Assembly (NCBI GenBank): GCA_003599145.1 | Contig: QZIT01000004.1 | Location: 51,090 to 115,089 of the forward strand | DNA from: Candidatus Woesearchaeota archaeon | Lineage (GTDB): Archaea; Nanobdellota; Nanobdellia; Woesearchaeales; UBA9642 | Direction of reading: 5' to 3' | DNA length: 64,000 bases | Part shown: positions 57,466 to 64,000 of the stretch, piece after piece | Layout: every line of letters begins with the position of its first letter | Position numbering within the stretch: position 1 is the first letter of the stretch | Notes under the pieces: generated by a model | What the model was told of the DNA's origin: nothing | What the model saw: only the letters and a program-made list of their open reading frames with translations | The model's database searches: none | Position numbers and translations under genes: made by a program

Positions 57466-58359
57466 ATGGCTTTTGTTGATTATCTAAGATTGATCAGAGT
57501 ACAGCAATGGTACAAGAATGGCGTCATCTTTCTGCCGCTTTTTTTCATAGGCCAATTTTTTTCTCTTCATCTTTTGAGTTCTGTTTTTGTCGGATTTGCC
57601 TCCCTTTGTTTTATTTCCTCTGTAAATTATGTTATTAACGACATCAAAGACAGAGACAAGGATCGTTTGCATCCTGAAAAAAAGCATAGAGCTTTGGCAT
57701 CCAAAAAAGTTTCATCAATTTCTGCCATGTTGTTTGCAGGTGTTCTCTTTCTCCTGGGCATGGCTTTTGCTTATGCGCTCGGGCTTTTTTTTTTCCTGGC
57801 AGTTTTGTTCTTGTTTTTTTCCAGCTTATTCTATACCTTTTTCTTGAAGCAGATTCTTTTTGCAGATATCATAACGATTGCTGTTAACTTTGTCATCCGT
57901 ATCGTTTCAGGTGCATTGATTTTGAAGATAATAATTTCTCCATGGATCGTCGTGTGCCCGTTTTTCCTTGCGCTCTTTTTAGCTGTCGGCAAGCGCGATG
58001 CTGATGCACGAACCATGAAAGCAAAGGCAACGACATATAACCCCGTCTTAAAACATTATACACCAGAAATCACTCATGCTCTCATGATTATTTCAGGAAC
58101 TGCATTGCTCCTTTCTTACGCACTCTATTCGTTCACCAGAACTCATTTGATGCTGGCAACCGTTCCTTTCGCAGTGTATGCTCTTTTCAAGTACTTTTAT
58201 CTGGTCAGGACTAATTCTGTTATTGCAAGACACCCTGAATTAATGTACCGAGACCGCTTGATGATGGTTTCTTTGATTATTTGGGCTCTGCTTGTGTTCT
58301 TTATTTTTTATGTTATTATGAACCAAATGTCCCTGCTGCAGTGGGCGGTGCATGCATGA
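57466..58359 (+). CDS. UbiA-family prenyltransferase, decaprenyl-phosphate phosphoribosyltransferase type
   Basis: The 297-residue protein has about eight membrane helices and the DPPR-synthase signature VNYVINDIKDRDKDRLHPEKKHRALASKKV, then FLAVGKRDADARTMKAKA and YNPVLKHYTPEITHALM. In mycobacteria this family moves phosphoribose from PRPP to decaprenyl phosphate. A TATA element (57408-57418) puts the transcript start near 57438, downstream of the codon at 57433, so ATG 57466 with GAGAGGTT before it is the likely start. It overlaps the next gene by four bases. Confidence 0.88.
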   Translation: MAFVDYLRLIRVQQWYKNGVIFLPLFFIGQFFSLHLLSSVFVGFASLCFISSVNYVINDIKDRDKDRLHPEKKHRALASKKVSSISAMLFAGVLFLLGMAFAYALGLFFFLAVLFLFFSSLFYTFFLKQILFADIITIAVNFVIRIVSGALILKIIISPWIVVCPFFLALFLAVGKRDADARTMKAKATTYNPVLKHYTPEITHALMIISGTALLLSYALYSFTRTHLMLATVPFAVYALFKYFYLVRTNSVIARHPELMYRDRLMMVSLIIWALLVFFIFYVIMNQMSLLQWAVHA

Positions 58360-58700
58360 ATCTCAAAGCAGTGTTTTTCGTCGTAACCTGTACGGTGTTT
58401 ACAGCAATAGGGCAGTTGTTGTGGAAGTTCTCTTCAGATTCGTTTGCATTTTCTCTCACAGGCATATTTCTCAACTACTATCTGCTCCTCGGGTTTATCA
58501 GCTATGGTGCGGGGTTTTTATTGCTTATTCTTGCCTTGCGAGATACTGCATTGTCTCGCCTTTACCCACTTATTTCATTAACGTTCATCTGGGTTGCTTT
58601 TTTGTCTCTTTTCTTTCTGAGAGAGGCTATCTCTATGTATAATTGGTTCGGCATAGGCGCGATTGTCGTTGGCGTTGCCTTTTTGGCAGGGGGTTCTTGA
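58356..58700 (+). CDS. SMR/EmrE-like small transporter, first subunit
   Basis: The 114-residue protein has four membrane helices and SMR-type motifs: FTAIGQLLWKFSS in helix 1 region, LALRDTALSRLYPLISLTFIWVAFLSLFFL (ALSRLYPL as in EamA/SMR), REAISMYNWFGIGAIVVGV. ATG 58356 overlaps the UbiA stop. With the next gene it forms a pair like ArnE/ArnF, proposed to flip lipid-phosphate-linked sugars. Confidence 0.82.
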   Translation: MNLKAVFFVVTCTVFTAIGQLLWKFSSDSFAFSLTGIFLNYYLLLGFISYGAGFLLLILALRDTALSRLYPLISLTFIWVAFLSLFFLREAISMYNWFGIGAIVVGVAFLAGGS

Positions 58701-59041
58701 TGAAGATAGTTCTCATAATCTTGTTGATGGCCATCATAACATTTGTTGGCGCTTTTGGTTCGCTGTTCTTGAAGAAAGGTGCAGTCAAGATGAAATTCAA
58801 CATAAAGTCTATGCTGCGAAATTATTATTTGATGGGTGGTGTTGTGATCTATGTCTTAAATTCTCTTTTTTTTGTGTGGCTGTTGAAATTTGTACAGCTA
58901 TCTTTTCTCTATCCGTTAACTGCTCTGGGATATGTGTGGATAGCTTTGCTTTCCATCAGATATCTTCACGAACAAATGCATCTGCTGCGCTGGATTGGCA
59001 TTTTTCTTATCATTATTGGCATTTTTCTTATAACACTTTGA
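58700..59041 (+). CDS. SMR/EmrE-like small transporter, second subunit
   Basis: The 113-residue protein has four helices: GAFGSLFLKKGAVK in helix 1, VQLSFLYPLTALGYVWIALLSIRYL, HEQMHLLRWIGIFLIIIGIFLI. Its ATG overlaps the previous stop by one base. It shares the layout of the first subunit without close identity, as in heterodimeric SMR pairs. Confidence 0.82.
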   Translation: MKIVLIILLMAIITFVGAFGSLFLKKGAVKMKFNIKSMLRNYYLMGGVVIYVLNSLFFVWLLKFVQLSFLYPLTALGYVWIALLSIRYLHEQMHLLRWIGIFLIIIGIFLITL

Positions 59042-59062
59042 GGTAATTTTGCAATTAATAAA

Positions 59063-59072
59063 CTTTTTAAAA
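59063..59072 (+). promoter_or_regulatory. TATA box of the GT2 at 59094
   Basis: CTTTTTAAAA starts 31 bases before the ATG. Confidence 0.5.
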
Positions 59073-59093
59073 TAGAGCAATGTCTTCCTGTTC

Positions 59094-59774
59094 ATGTCAA
59101 AAAAAGTTTTCATTGTCATTGCCGCATATAACGAAGAAAACGCAATAGGTAAAGTCATAGACAATCTTAAAAAAAATAGTTATAGGAACATCGTCGTTGT
59201 CGAAGATGGAGGCAAGGATAATACGGCAGACGTTGCAGAGAAGCATGGCGCCATTGTTCTGAGGCACGTTATCAACCGCGGTCAAGGTGCTGCGTTGAAG
59301 ACAGGCATCGATTATGCTTTGCAAGAAGGCGCAGACATTATCGTGACGTTCGATGCAGACGGTCAGCATCATGCAGATGAAATAAAAAATTTGCTCAAGC
59401 CCATTGTTCAAGAAAAAACAGATGTCGCCTTAGGCTCAAGATTCCTGAAAAAAAACAAAACCCTGCCTGCGTTCAGAAAATTTGTTCTAAAAACAGGCGT
59501 TCTTTTCATGCGCGTCTTGTATGGGATAAAACTCACTGATGCGCACAACGGATTCAGGGCATTATCAAGAAAAGCAGCGTTGGCTATAGACATTACTGCG
59601 GATAGAATGGAGCATGCTTCTGAAATTGTTGAAGAAATTCATAAAAAAAAGTTGCGTTATTGTGAAGTTCCTGCCACGATAACGTATTCTGAATATTCCC
59701 TCCAAAAAGGACAGTCGGCATTCAACAGTGTTAAAATCGGCGTTAAGTTACTGCTGAGAAAATTTCTTCGCTAA
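59094..59774 (+). CDS. DPM1-like GT2 glycosyltransferase
   Basis: The 226-residue GT-A enzyme has VFIVIAAYNEENAIGKVIDNL, IVVVEDGGKDNTADVAEKHG, HVINRGQGAALKTGIDYALQ, ADIIVTFDADGQHHADEI with the metal DAD, and LTDAHNGFRALSRKAAL. These match dolichyl-phosphate-mannose-synthase-like enzymes. No C-terminal membrane helices are present. It likely makes a polyprenyl-phosphate hexose in the cytosol for the GT-C enzymes. Confidence 0.88.
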   Translation: MSKKVFIVIAAYNEENAIGKVIDNLKKNSYRNIVVVEDGGKDNTADVAEKHGAIVLRHVINRGQGAALKTGIDYALQEGADIIVTFDADGQHHADEIKNLLKPIVQEKTDVALGSRFLKKNKTLPAFRKFVLKTGVLFMRVLYGIKLTDAHNGFRALSRKAALAIDITADRMEHASEIVEEIHKKKLRYCEVPATITYSEYSLQKGQSAFNSVKIGVKLLLRKFLR

Positions 59775-60889
59775 TTTTCTCGAACAACATCTTTAAGATA
59801 TTTTAAAAAATAGAGAAATTTTGGCTGTGCTATGAGTGTTTTAAGCCCTATTTTGATGGCGTAATCCCTGCTGTAATCTCTTAAGAGCTGGACTATTTCT
59901 TCTTTTTTTGTGTAGGCAATAAACCTGTTCCAGTCTTCATCCTTGAAGTTGCTCATGATGTTTCTCATAACGCTGTGCAACCATAGCTCATTGCCAAGCT
60001 TTGATTTTATCAGCCAATTGTAATTTTGGTAGAGCGCTTTGCCGTGCTTTTTTGCGATGAGAAAATCTGCAAGAATTTTTGATGATTTCAATCCAAAAAC
60101 AATGCCTCCTCCTGACGTTGGCTTGTTGATGGTTGCGGCATCTCCTGTGAGAAAGACATTTCTTTTTTGCATGATTTGCAGAGGGTTATACAACGGTATG
60201 AGCGCAGACTCTTTTTTTATGACTTTGAGTTTCATTTCTTTGCTTATGATTTTTAAAAAACGATCAAATACCTCCGCAGGATTTTTTTGGGCAGCAATGC
60301 CAATCTCTACCTCTTCTTTGTTGATGGGACTGACCCATGCAAAATCTTTGATGAACGGATAGAACTTGATGGAGTTGTCGTGCTTAGCTTTAGCTTCTAC
60401 CTTGATGGCTGTAAAAAACTTTCTCTTGCCGTACATGCCTGTTTCTTTGGCAACTCTGCTGAACGCGCCGTCTGCGCCAATGATATAGTTATTCTTTATT
60501 TCCAATCGCTTGCCGGTCTTCAAATCTTTTATGATGGCTGTGTTGCCGTCCATTTTTTCAAACAAATGCTGTTCATAGAATGTGCAGCCTTTTTTTTGCG
60601 CCCTGTCTTTAAGCCATGCGCTGAACGCTTCTCTGTAAAGAACAATGTCTGGTTTTTTGAAATGAATGTCTATGCTTGTTTTATTCGGAGCATAGACTTT
60701 TACGTCGTAGATCTTATCCTGGATAAGGCTTTTTTTCAGTTCAAGCACTTCATTAAGTCTGTTCGTTACAATGCCTGAACAGGTTTTATGCAAGTTGTCT
60801 TTTCGTTCAAATACCTGCACATCGTATTCATGAGCAAGGTGTTCTCCTGTAAAACAGCCGGTAACGCCTGAACCTATAATGACAACCAT
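59771..60889 (-). CDS. Geranylgeranyl reductase-family FAD protein
   Basis: The 372-residue protein has the dinucleotide site VVIIGSGVTGCFTGEHLA, the GGR-type KTCSGIVTNRLNEVL, YIIGADGAFSRVAKE, KDFAWVSPINKEEVEIGI, and FLTGDAATINKPTSGGGIVFGLKSS. Such enzymes saturate isoprenoid chains of archaeal lipids and of dolichol. Near UbiA, DPM1-like and AglB genes, saturation of the glycan carrier lipid is likely, as inference. Convergent with the GT2 gene. Confidence 0.85.
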   Translation of the reverse strand: MVVIIGSGVTGCFTGEHLAHEYDVQVFERKDNLHKTCSGIVTNRLNEVLELKKSLIQDKIYDVKVYAPNKTSIDIHFKKPDIVLYREAFSAWLKDRAQKKGCTFYEQHLFEKMDGNTAIIKDLKTGKRLEIKNNYIIGADGAFSRVAKETGMYGKRKFFTAIKVEAKAKHDNSIKFYPFIKDFAWVSPINKEEVEIGIAAQKNPAEVFDRFLKIISKEMKLKVIKKESALIPLYNPLQIMQKRNVFLTGDAATINKPTSGGGIVFGLKSSKILADFLIAKKHGKALYQNYNWLIKSKLGNELWLHSVMRNIMSNFKDEDWNRFIAYTKKEEIVQLLRDYSRDYAIKIGLKTLIAQPKFLYFLKYLKDVVREN

Positions 60890-60973
60890 GTTGCAAGGAA
60901 ATGGTGACGGTTAATATGCTTTGCGTTCTTCTTTTTCAATTCTTAACCATTCTAAAGTGGTTACAGAACGAAA

Positions 60974-60984
60974 CTTTTATAAAC
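60974..60984 (+). promoter_or_regulatory. TATA box of the secreted protein at 61026
   Basis: CTTTTATAAAC predicts a start near 61005 and a short leader with the ribosome site TTGGGGGAT seven bases before the ATG, so this gene uses Shine-Dalgarno initiation. Confidence 0.45.
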
Positions 60985-61025
60985 CATGGATAATTACTCA
61001 ACCCAACGAACTGTTGGGGGATACT

Positions 61026-62336
61026 ATGAAAACTTCTTATACACATAATATGATCAATGCAGGAAAGCATGCACTCGCAACGACACTTGCAGGCTTGACC
61101 TTTGCACTTCCTTTAGCACCGGTTGTACAAGCGCAGCATAAGGCAGATATTCTTCATGTGCAAAAACCTGGAGAAAACGAGGTGTATCAAATAACCATTG
61201 AACGAGGAAATGTTCTATACAACATTGTTGAAGCATTGGGTGCAAAAGAGACCGATATACCAAAGCAGGTTAATCAGTTAGTCATGATACAGCCGCAGTA
61301 TAACAGCAATACAGAGCAAACGAACAGATATACTTTAGATACTAAAGAAGTGCTGCGTGATGCAAGCAATACTTTTTTAGCAAGCCAAAATCCAACTACG
61401 GATTCCTTAACGTATTTTATTCTTCAAAATAAGCAATGGATAAAGACAGATTCTTCACCCGTGCAAGTGCAGTCTGCTCAAGATGGCATCATGGGTGATG
61501 AATTGTTGCCAGGAGATGTTTTTTACTTTGGAAGAAAAGATCTTGCCGGTATTTTTACAGAAGCGCAGATAGATGCGCTAACAAAACTTGCACAACCAAA
61601 TGCAAAAGGAGTTTATCAATTGACGGTTGATGAAGACTTGTTTCATAAGCTTGATATTTTAACCAGCAGAGTTGACCAGCATGATAAAGACATTGCAGGT
61701 TTAATTGAATACGGAAGAAAAACAGATAAAGATGTAAAGGGATTGAAAACAAAAGTATCTGCGTTGGAAATACAAAATAAAAATTACGGCACAAGACTTG
61801 CTGATTTGGAACAGAGAACCTACAGCCCTGTTTTTTCTTTAGGTTTATCTGCAGGAAAATCACAAACAGTTCCTGTTTTTGGAGCAAATTTGGGAATGTA
61901 TGCAGCGCCTGATTTAGTTTTTGGAGTTTCTGGACTGTATAAAAATGCAGAACAAAGCTGGTCAGAAAAGACAGTTTCTCCTGGTGGAAATACGATAAAA
62001 AATTATCAGCAGGACAATCTTGACGCAAGGCTTTTAGGAACTTTTCAGTATCAGTTGCCCTCAACACCTTTAACTGTTGGTTTGGGAGCAGGATTGGGAT
62101 ATCAAAAACAACATACGAACATAACTGCAGCCCAGCATGTTTTTGATCCAGATGGCAATATTGTAAAAACTATTGTTGCTCCTGCAAAATCAATTGACGA
62201 TGATTCCTATCACCCAGCAGGTTTAGTTAATGTTGGTCTGCAATTGCATGATAGAGTGAATCTTGGTTACACACTTCATACTCAAAATAGTCAGAAGCCA
62301 ATGCATTTAGGAACATTGAGCTTCGGCTTGTTGTAG
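61026..62336 (+). CDS. Secreted coiled-coil protein with a beta-barrel-like C-terminal domain
   Basis: The 436-residue product has a signal peptide (about 1-36, cleaved near VVQA), an alpha/beta N-terminal region (37-210), a short coiled coil (about 212-262, DILTSRVDQHDKDI ... VSALEIQNKNYGTRLADLEQR), and a final 171 residues. That last part has about eight amphipathic strands, such as VFSLGLSAG, VFGANLGMYA, LVFGVSGLY, LTVGLGAGLGYQ and RVNLGYTLHTQ, closing with LGTLSFGLL. This resembles an OmpA-size barrel with a periplasmic stalk, odd in an archaeon. No family recognised. ATG 61026 is set by the ribosome site. Confidence 0.65.
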   Translation: MKTSYTHNMINAGKHALATTLAGLTFALPLAPVVQAQHKADILHVQKPGENEVYQITIERGNVLYNIVEALGAKETDIPKQVNQLVMIQPQYNSNTEQTNRYTLDTKEVLRDASNTFLASQNPTTDSLTYFILQNKQWIKTDSSPVQVQSAQDGIMGDELLPGDVFYFGRKDLAGIFTEAQIDALTKLAQPNAKGVYQLTVDEDLFHKLDILTSRVDQHDKDIAGLIEYGRKTDKDVKGLKTKVSALEIQNKNYGTRLADLEQRTYSPVFSLGLSAGKSQTVPVFGANLGMYAAPDLVFGVSGLYKNAEQSWSEKTVSPGGNTIKNYQQDNLDARLLGTFQYQLPSTPLTVGLGAGLGYQKQHTNITAAQHVFDPDGNIVKTIVAPAKSIDDDSYHPAGLVNVGLQLHDRVNLGYTLHTQNSQKPMHLGTLSFGLL

Positions 62337-62344
62337 GTGATATC

Positions 62345-64000
62345 ATGAAAAAATTTATTTTCGGATTATTGTTTTTGACGTTGCTCTTCAGTGCGATTCC
62401 TTTTGCATCTGCAGCAGGAACTTTTTTGCAATGGAAAGCTCCATATGATGTAAGTACAGCAACCATACAGCAAGGCCAGTCTATAGAATTTTGGTATAAT
62501 GCAGTTTTGGATGGCAATGGAAACTATAATGTTAAACTCTATGAGACAGATTTAACTACGGTTCGTTCCATAGTTATTCCAGAAACTAGTTCAAATATGG
62601 GTGCTGTGGGCTATTTTAATATTACACCCGTAAATTATCAGGGTTATGGAACCTTTAAATTAAGATTATATGCAAATGACCAGTGGGGTTCTGATACACA
62701 CACTATCACGTTGAACGTCATCTGTACAGACACGGATAATGATGGCACGTGCGATGACGATGAAGTGCCTTTTTCAGCGCTTACTATTACAGCAAACCCT
62801 CAGCAAGGCATTGAACCATTAAGCGTGCAATTTGGCTGCTCAGCAACAGGAGGCAATCAACCAGTAAGTTATTCCTGGACTTTCGGCGATAGTGCTACAA
62901 GCACTTTGCAAAACCCATCACATCTTTACACTGAAGAAGGAATGTACACGGCAACCTGCACTGCAAAAGATAAAGATAATGACAAAATAAGCAAAAACAT
63001 AACCATTACAGTTCAACATCTTAATCAGGCTCCTCACTTTAATGCAGTAGCTAATAAAACAGTCAACGAAAATCAATTGTTGACTTTTAGTGTGAGCGCA
63101 ACAGATGCGGACAGTTCAACGTTAACGTACAGTGCAACAAATTTGCCTTTAGGAGCCGTCTTTTCAAACCAGCAATTTTCATGGACTCCCAGTTATACGC
63201 AGGCAGGAATTTATTTTGTAAATTTTACCGTTAGCGATGGGATTTTAACTGATGAAATGACGGTGAAAATAACCGTAAACAAGGTGAATAGAGCGCCTGT
63301 TCTTGATTTCATCTCTGATAAAACTATTCCAGAAGGTGTTAGTTATTCATTCTTGCTTCATGCAACAGATGCTGATGGAGATGCACTTGCTTTTTCAGCA
63401 CAGAATTTGCCTAGTGGTGCAGTCTTGCAGGGAAATACTTTCAGCTGGACACCTAATTATGATCAGGCAGGAAACTATGTGGTTACCTTTACTGTCAGCG
63501 ACGGACAGTTATCTCATTCAAGACAGGTAAAAATTTTCGTTTCCAATGTCAACAGAAAACCTACGGCAAGCTTTATCTTTACTCCTGCCAATCCAACAAT
63601 TCAACAGCAGATTACGTTTGATGCATCTTTGTCGTCTGATCTAGATGGCCAGACATTAACCTATGCTTGGGATTTTAATAATGATGGTCTTTCTGACAGC
63701 ACTCAAAAAATTGCAGTTCATACATTCGTTCAACCAGGAACCTATCCTGTGAAATTAACTGTTTCTGACGGTGAATTGACTGATTCTATGACTAAAAATG
63801 TCGTTGTTGGTGCAAAGCTTGTGGTTTCAAGCATCGAATGCTTTGATAAGGTTGTTGTTCATAATAATCAGTCATGCAGTGTTTTTGTTACTGATACCTT
63901 AGGCAATCCTGTAAGCAGTGCAACCGTGAAAGTGTATTATCTCGATGGTTCTTTATTTGGAACTTGCACAACAGATGCCATAACGGGGGGCTGCAGGGTA
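62345..64000 (+). CDS. Large secreted PKD/Ig-repeat surface protein (3' end beyond the window)
   Basis: The frame is open from ATG 62345 to the last base, 552 codons so far. It has a signal peptide (1-23, ending FASA), an Ig-like region (24-125), an Asp-rich calcium-type stretch DTDNDGTCDDDE (129-140), a PKD domain (about 147-224), two He_PIG-type Ig domains (228-312 and 316-400, each with SWTP ... AG ... FTVSDG), a second PKD (404-488, YAWDFNNDG), and the start of a Big-1-like domain. Several NxT/S sequons (YFNIT, SKNIT, ANKT, VNFT) make it a likely AglB target. It lies eight bases after the previous gene. Confidence 0.85.
   Translation, partial: MKKFIFGLLFLTLLFSAIPFASAAGTFLQWKAPYDVSTATIQQGQSIEFWYNAVLDGNGNYNVKLYETDLTTVRSIVIPETSSNMGAVGYFNITPVNYQGYGTFKLRLYANDQWGSDTHTITLNVICTDTDNDGTCDDDEVPFSALTITANPQQGIEPLSVQFGCSATGGNQPVSYSWTFGDSATSTLQNPSHLYTEEGMYTATCTAKDKDNDKISKNITITVQHLNQAPHFNAVANKTVNENQLLTFSVSATDADSSTLTYSATNLPLGAVFSNQQFSWTPSYTQAGIYFVNFTVSDGILTDEMTVKITVNKVNRAPVLDFISDKTIPEGVSYSFLLHATDADGDALAFSAQNLPSGAVLQGNTFSWTPNYDQAGNYVVTFTVSDGQLSHSRQVKIFVSNVNRKPTASFIFTPANPTIQQQITFDASLSSDLDGQTLTYAWDFNNDGLSDSTQKIAVHTFVQPGTYPVKLTVSDGELTDSMTKNVVVGAKLVVSSIECFDKVVVHNNQSCSVFVTDTLGNPVSSATVKVYYLDGSLFGTCTTDAITGGCRV

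Noticed and set aside
61555..62067. A 170-codon minus-strand frame within the barrel-like gene
   Set aside because: It is a Leu/Phe-rich shadow of the beta-strand region, with no promoter.

Overview
The window looks like a chromosomal stretch from a small-genome DPANN archaeon of the Woesearchaeota/Pacearchaeota type. Direct evidence for Archaea: RadA, the archaeal gene order S13-S4-S11-RpoD-L18e-L13-S9-RpoN, an AglB/STT3 oligosaccharyltransferase, a geranylgeranyl-reductase-type flavoprotein, bulge-helix-bulge tRNA introns, and TATA boxes lying about 29-32 bases upstream of many start codons (leaderless transcripts). The DPANN placement is an inference from small, minimal proteins, overlapping genes and the glycan island; no 16S rRNA is present.

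Left part (1-13,600), housekeeping and stress: a SpoIIM-like and a YdjM-like membrane protein, a Gfo/Idh/MocA oxidoreductase, a small conserved protein plus radA, a transglutaminase-like gene bracketed by an inverted repeat, a CFI-box protein, cutA, a DUF1858 protein that has lost its cysteines, and nrdR-nrdJ-cobO. In that last unit a B12-dependent ribonucleotide reductase sits with the enzyme that makes its cofactor, behind two apparent NrdR boxes. Then come a MopE-like secreted protein with a 56-aa membrane partner, a CoA-binding protein, a methyltransferase, thioredoxin, a thioredoxin-like lipoprotein, KsgA/Dim1, and tRNA-His carrying an intron in its T-loop.

Translation/transcription block (13,600-19,700): rpsM-rpsD-rpsK-rpoD-tRNA-Leu-rpl18e-rplM-rpsI-rpoN, with a hairpin in the leader. 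The tRNA-Leu has two introns (D-loop and T-loop) and an anticodon that reads AAG. The block is followed by an RqcH-like NFACT protein without an evident NFACT-R domain and an rRNA m5C methyltransferase. A lone 5S rRNA gene lies at 21,598-21,711 on the minus strand.

Surface-glycan island (19,700-61,000), about 40 genes: glycosyltransferases of GT4, GT2, GT-B and GT-C types, nucleotide-sugar SDR enzymes, a carbamoyltransferase cassette with three tiny membrane proteins and an SGNH hydrolase, two AsnB-like amidotransferases, a CDP-alcohol phosphotransferase, polysaccharide deacetylases, several methyltransferases, a NeuA/NeuB/NeuC nonulosonic-acid set, a Wzx-like flippase, AglB and a second large GT-C-like protein. 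Its right end combines UbiA (decaprenyl-phosphate phosphoribosyltransferase type), an SDR, an FAD oxidoreductase, two SMR-type small transporters, a DPM1-like GT2 and a geranylgeranyl reductase. This looks like a route to make, modify and flip a lipid-linked monosaccharide.

The right end (61,000-64,000) encodes two secreted proteins: one with a coiled coil and a C-terminal domain resembling an eight-stranded beta-barrel, and a large PKD/Ig-repeat surface protein that runs off the window. They are plausible substrates or partners of the glycan machinery.
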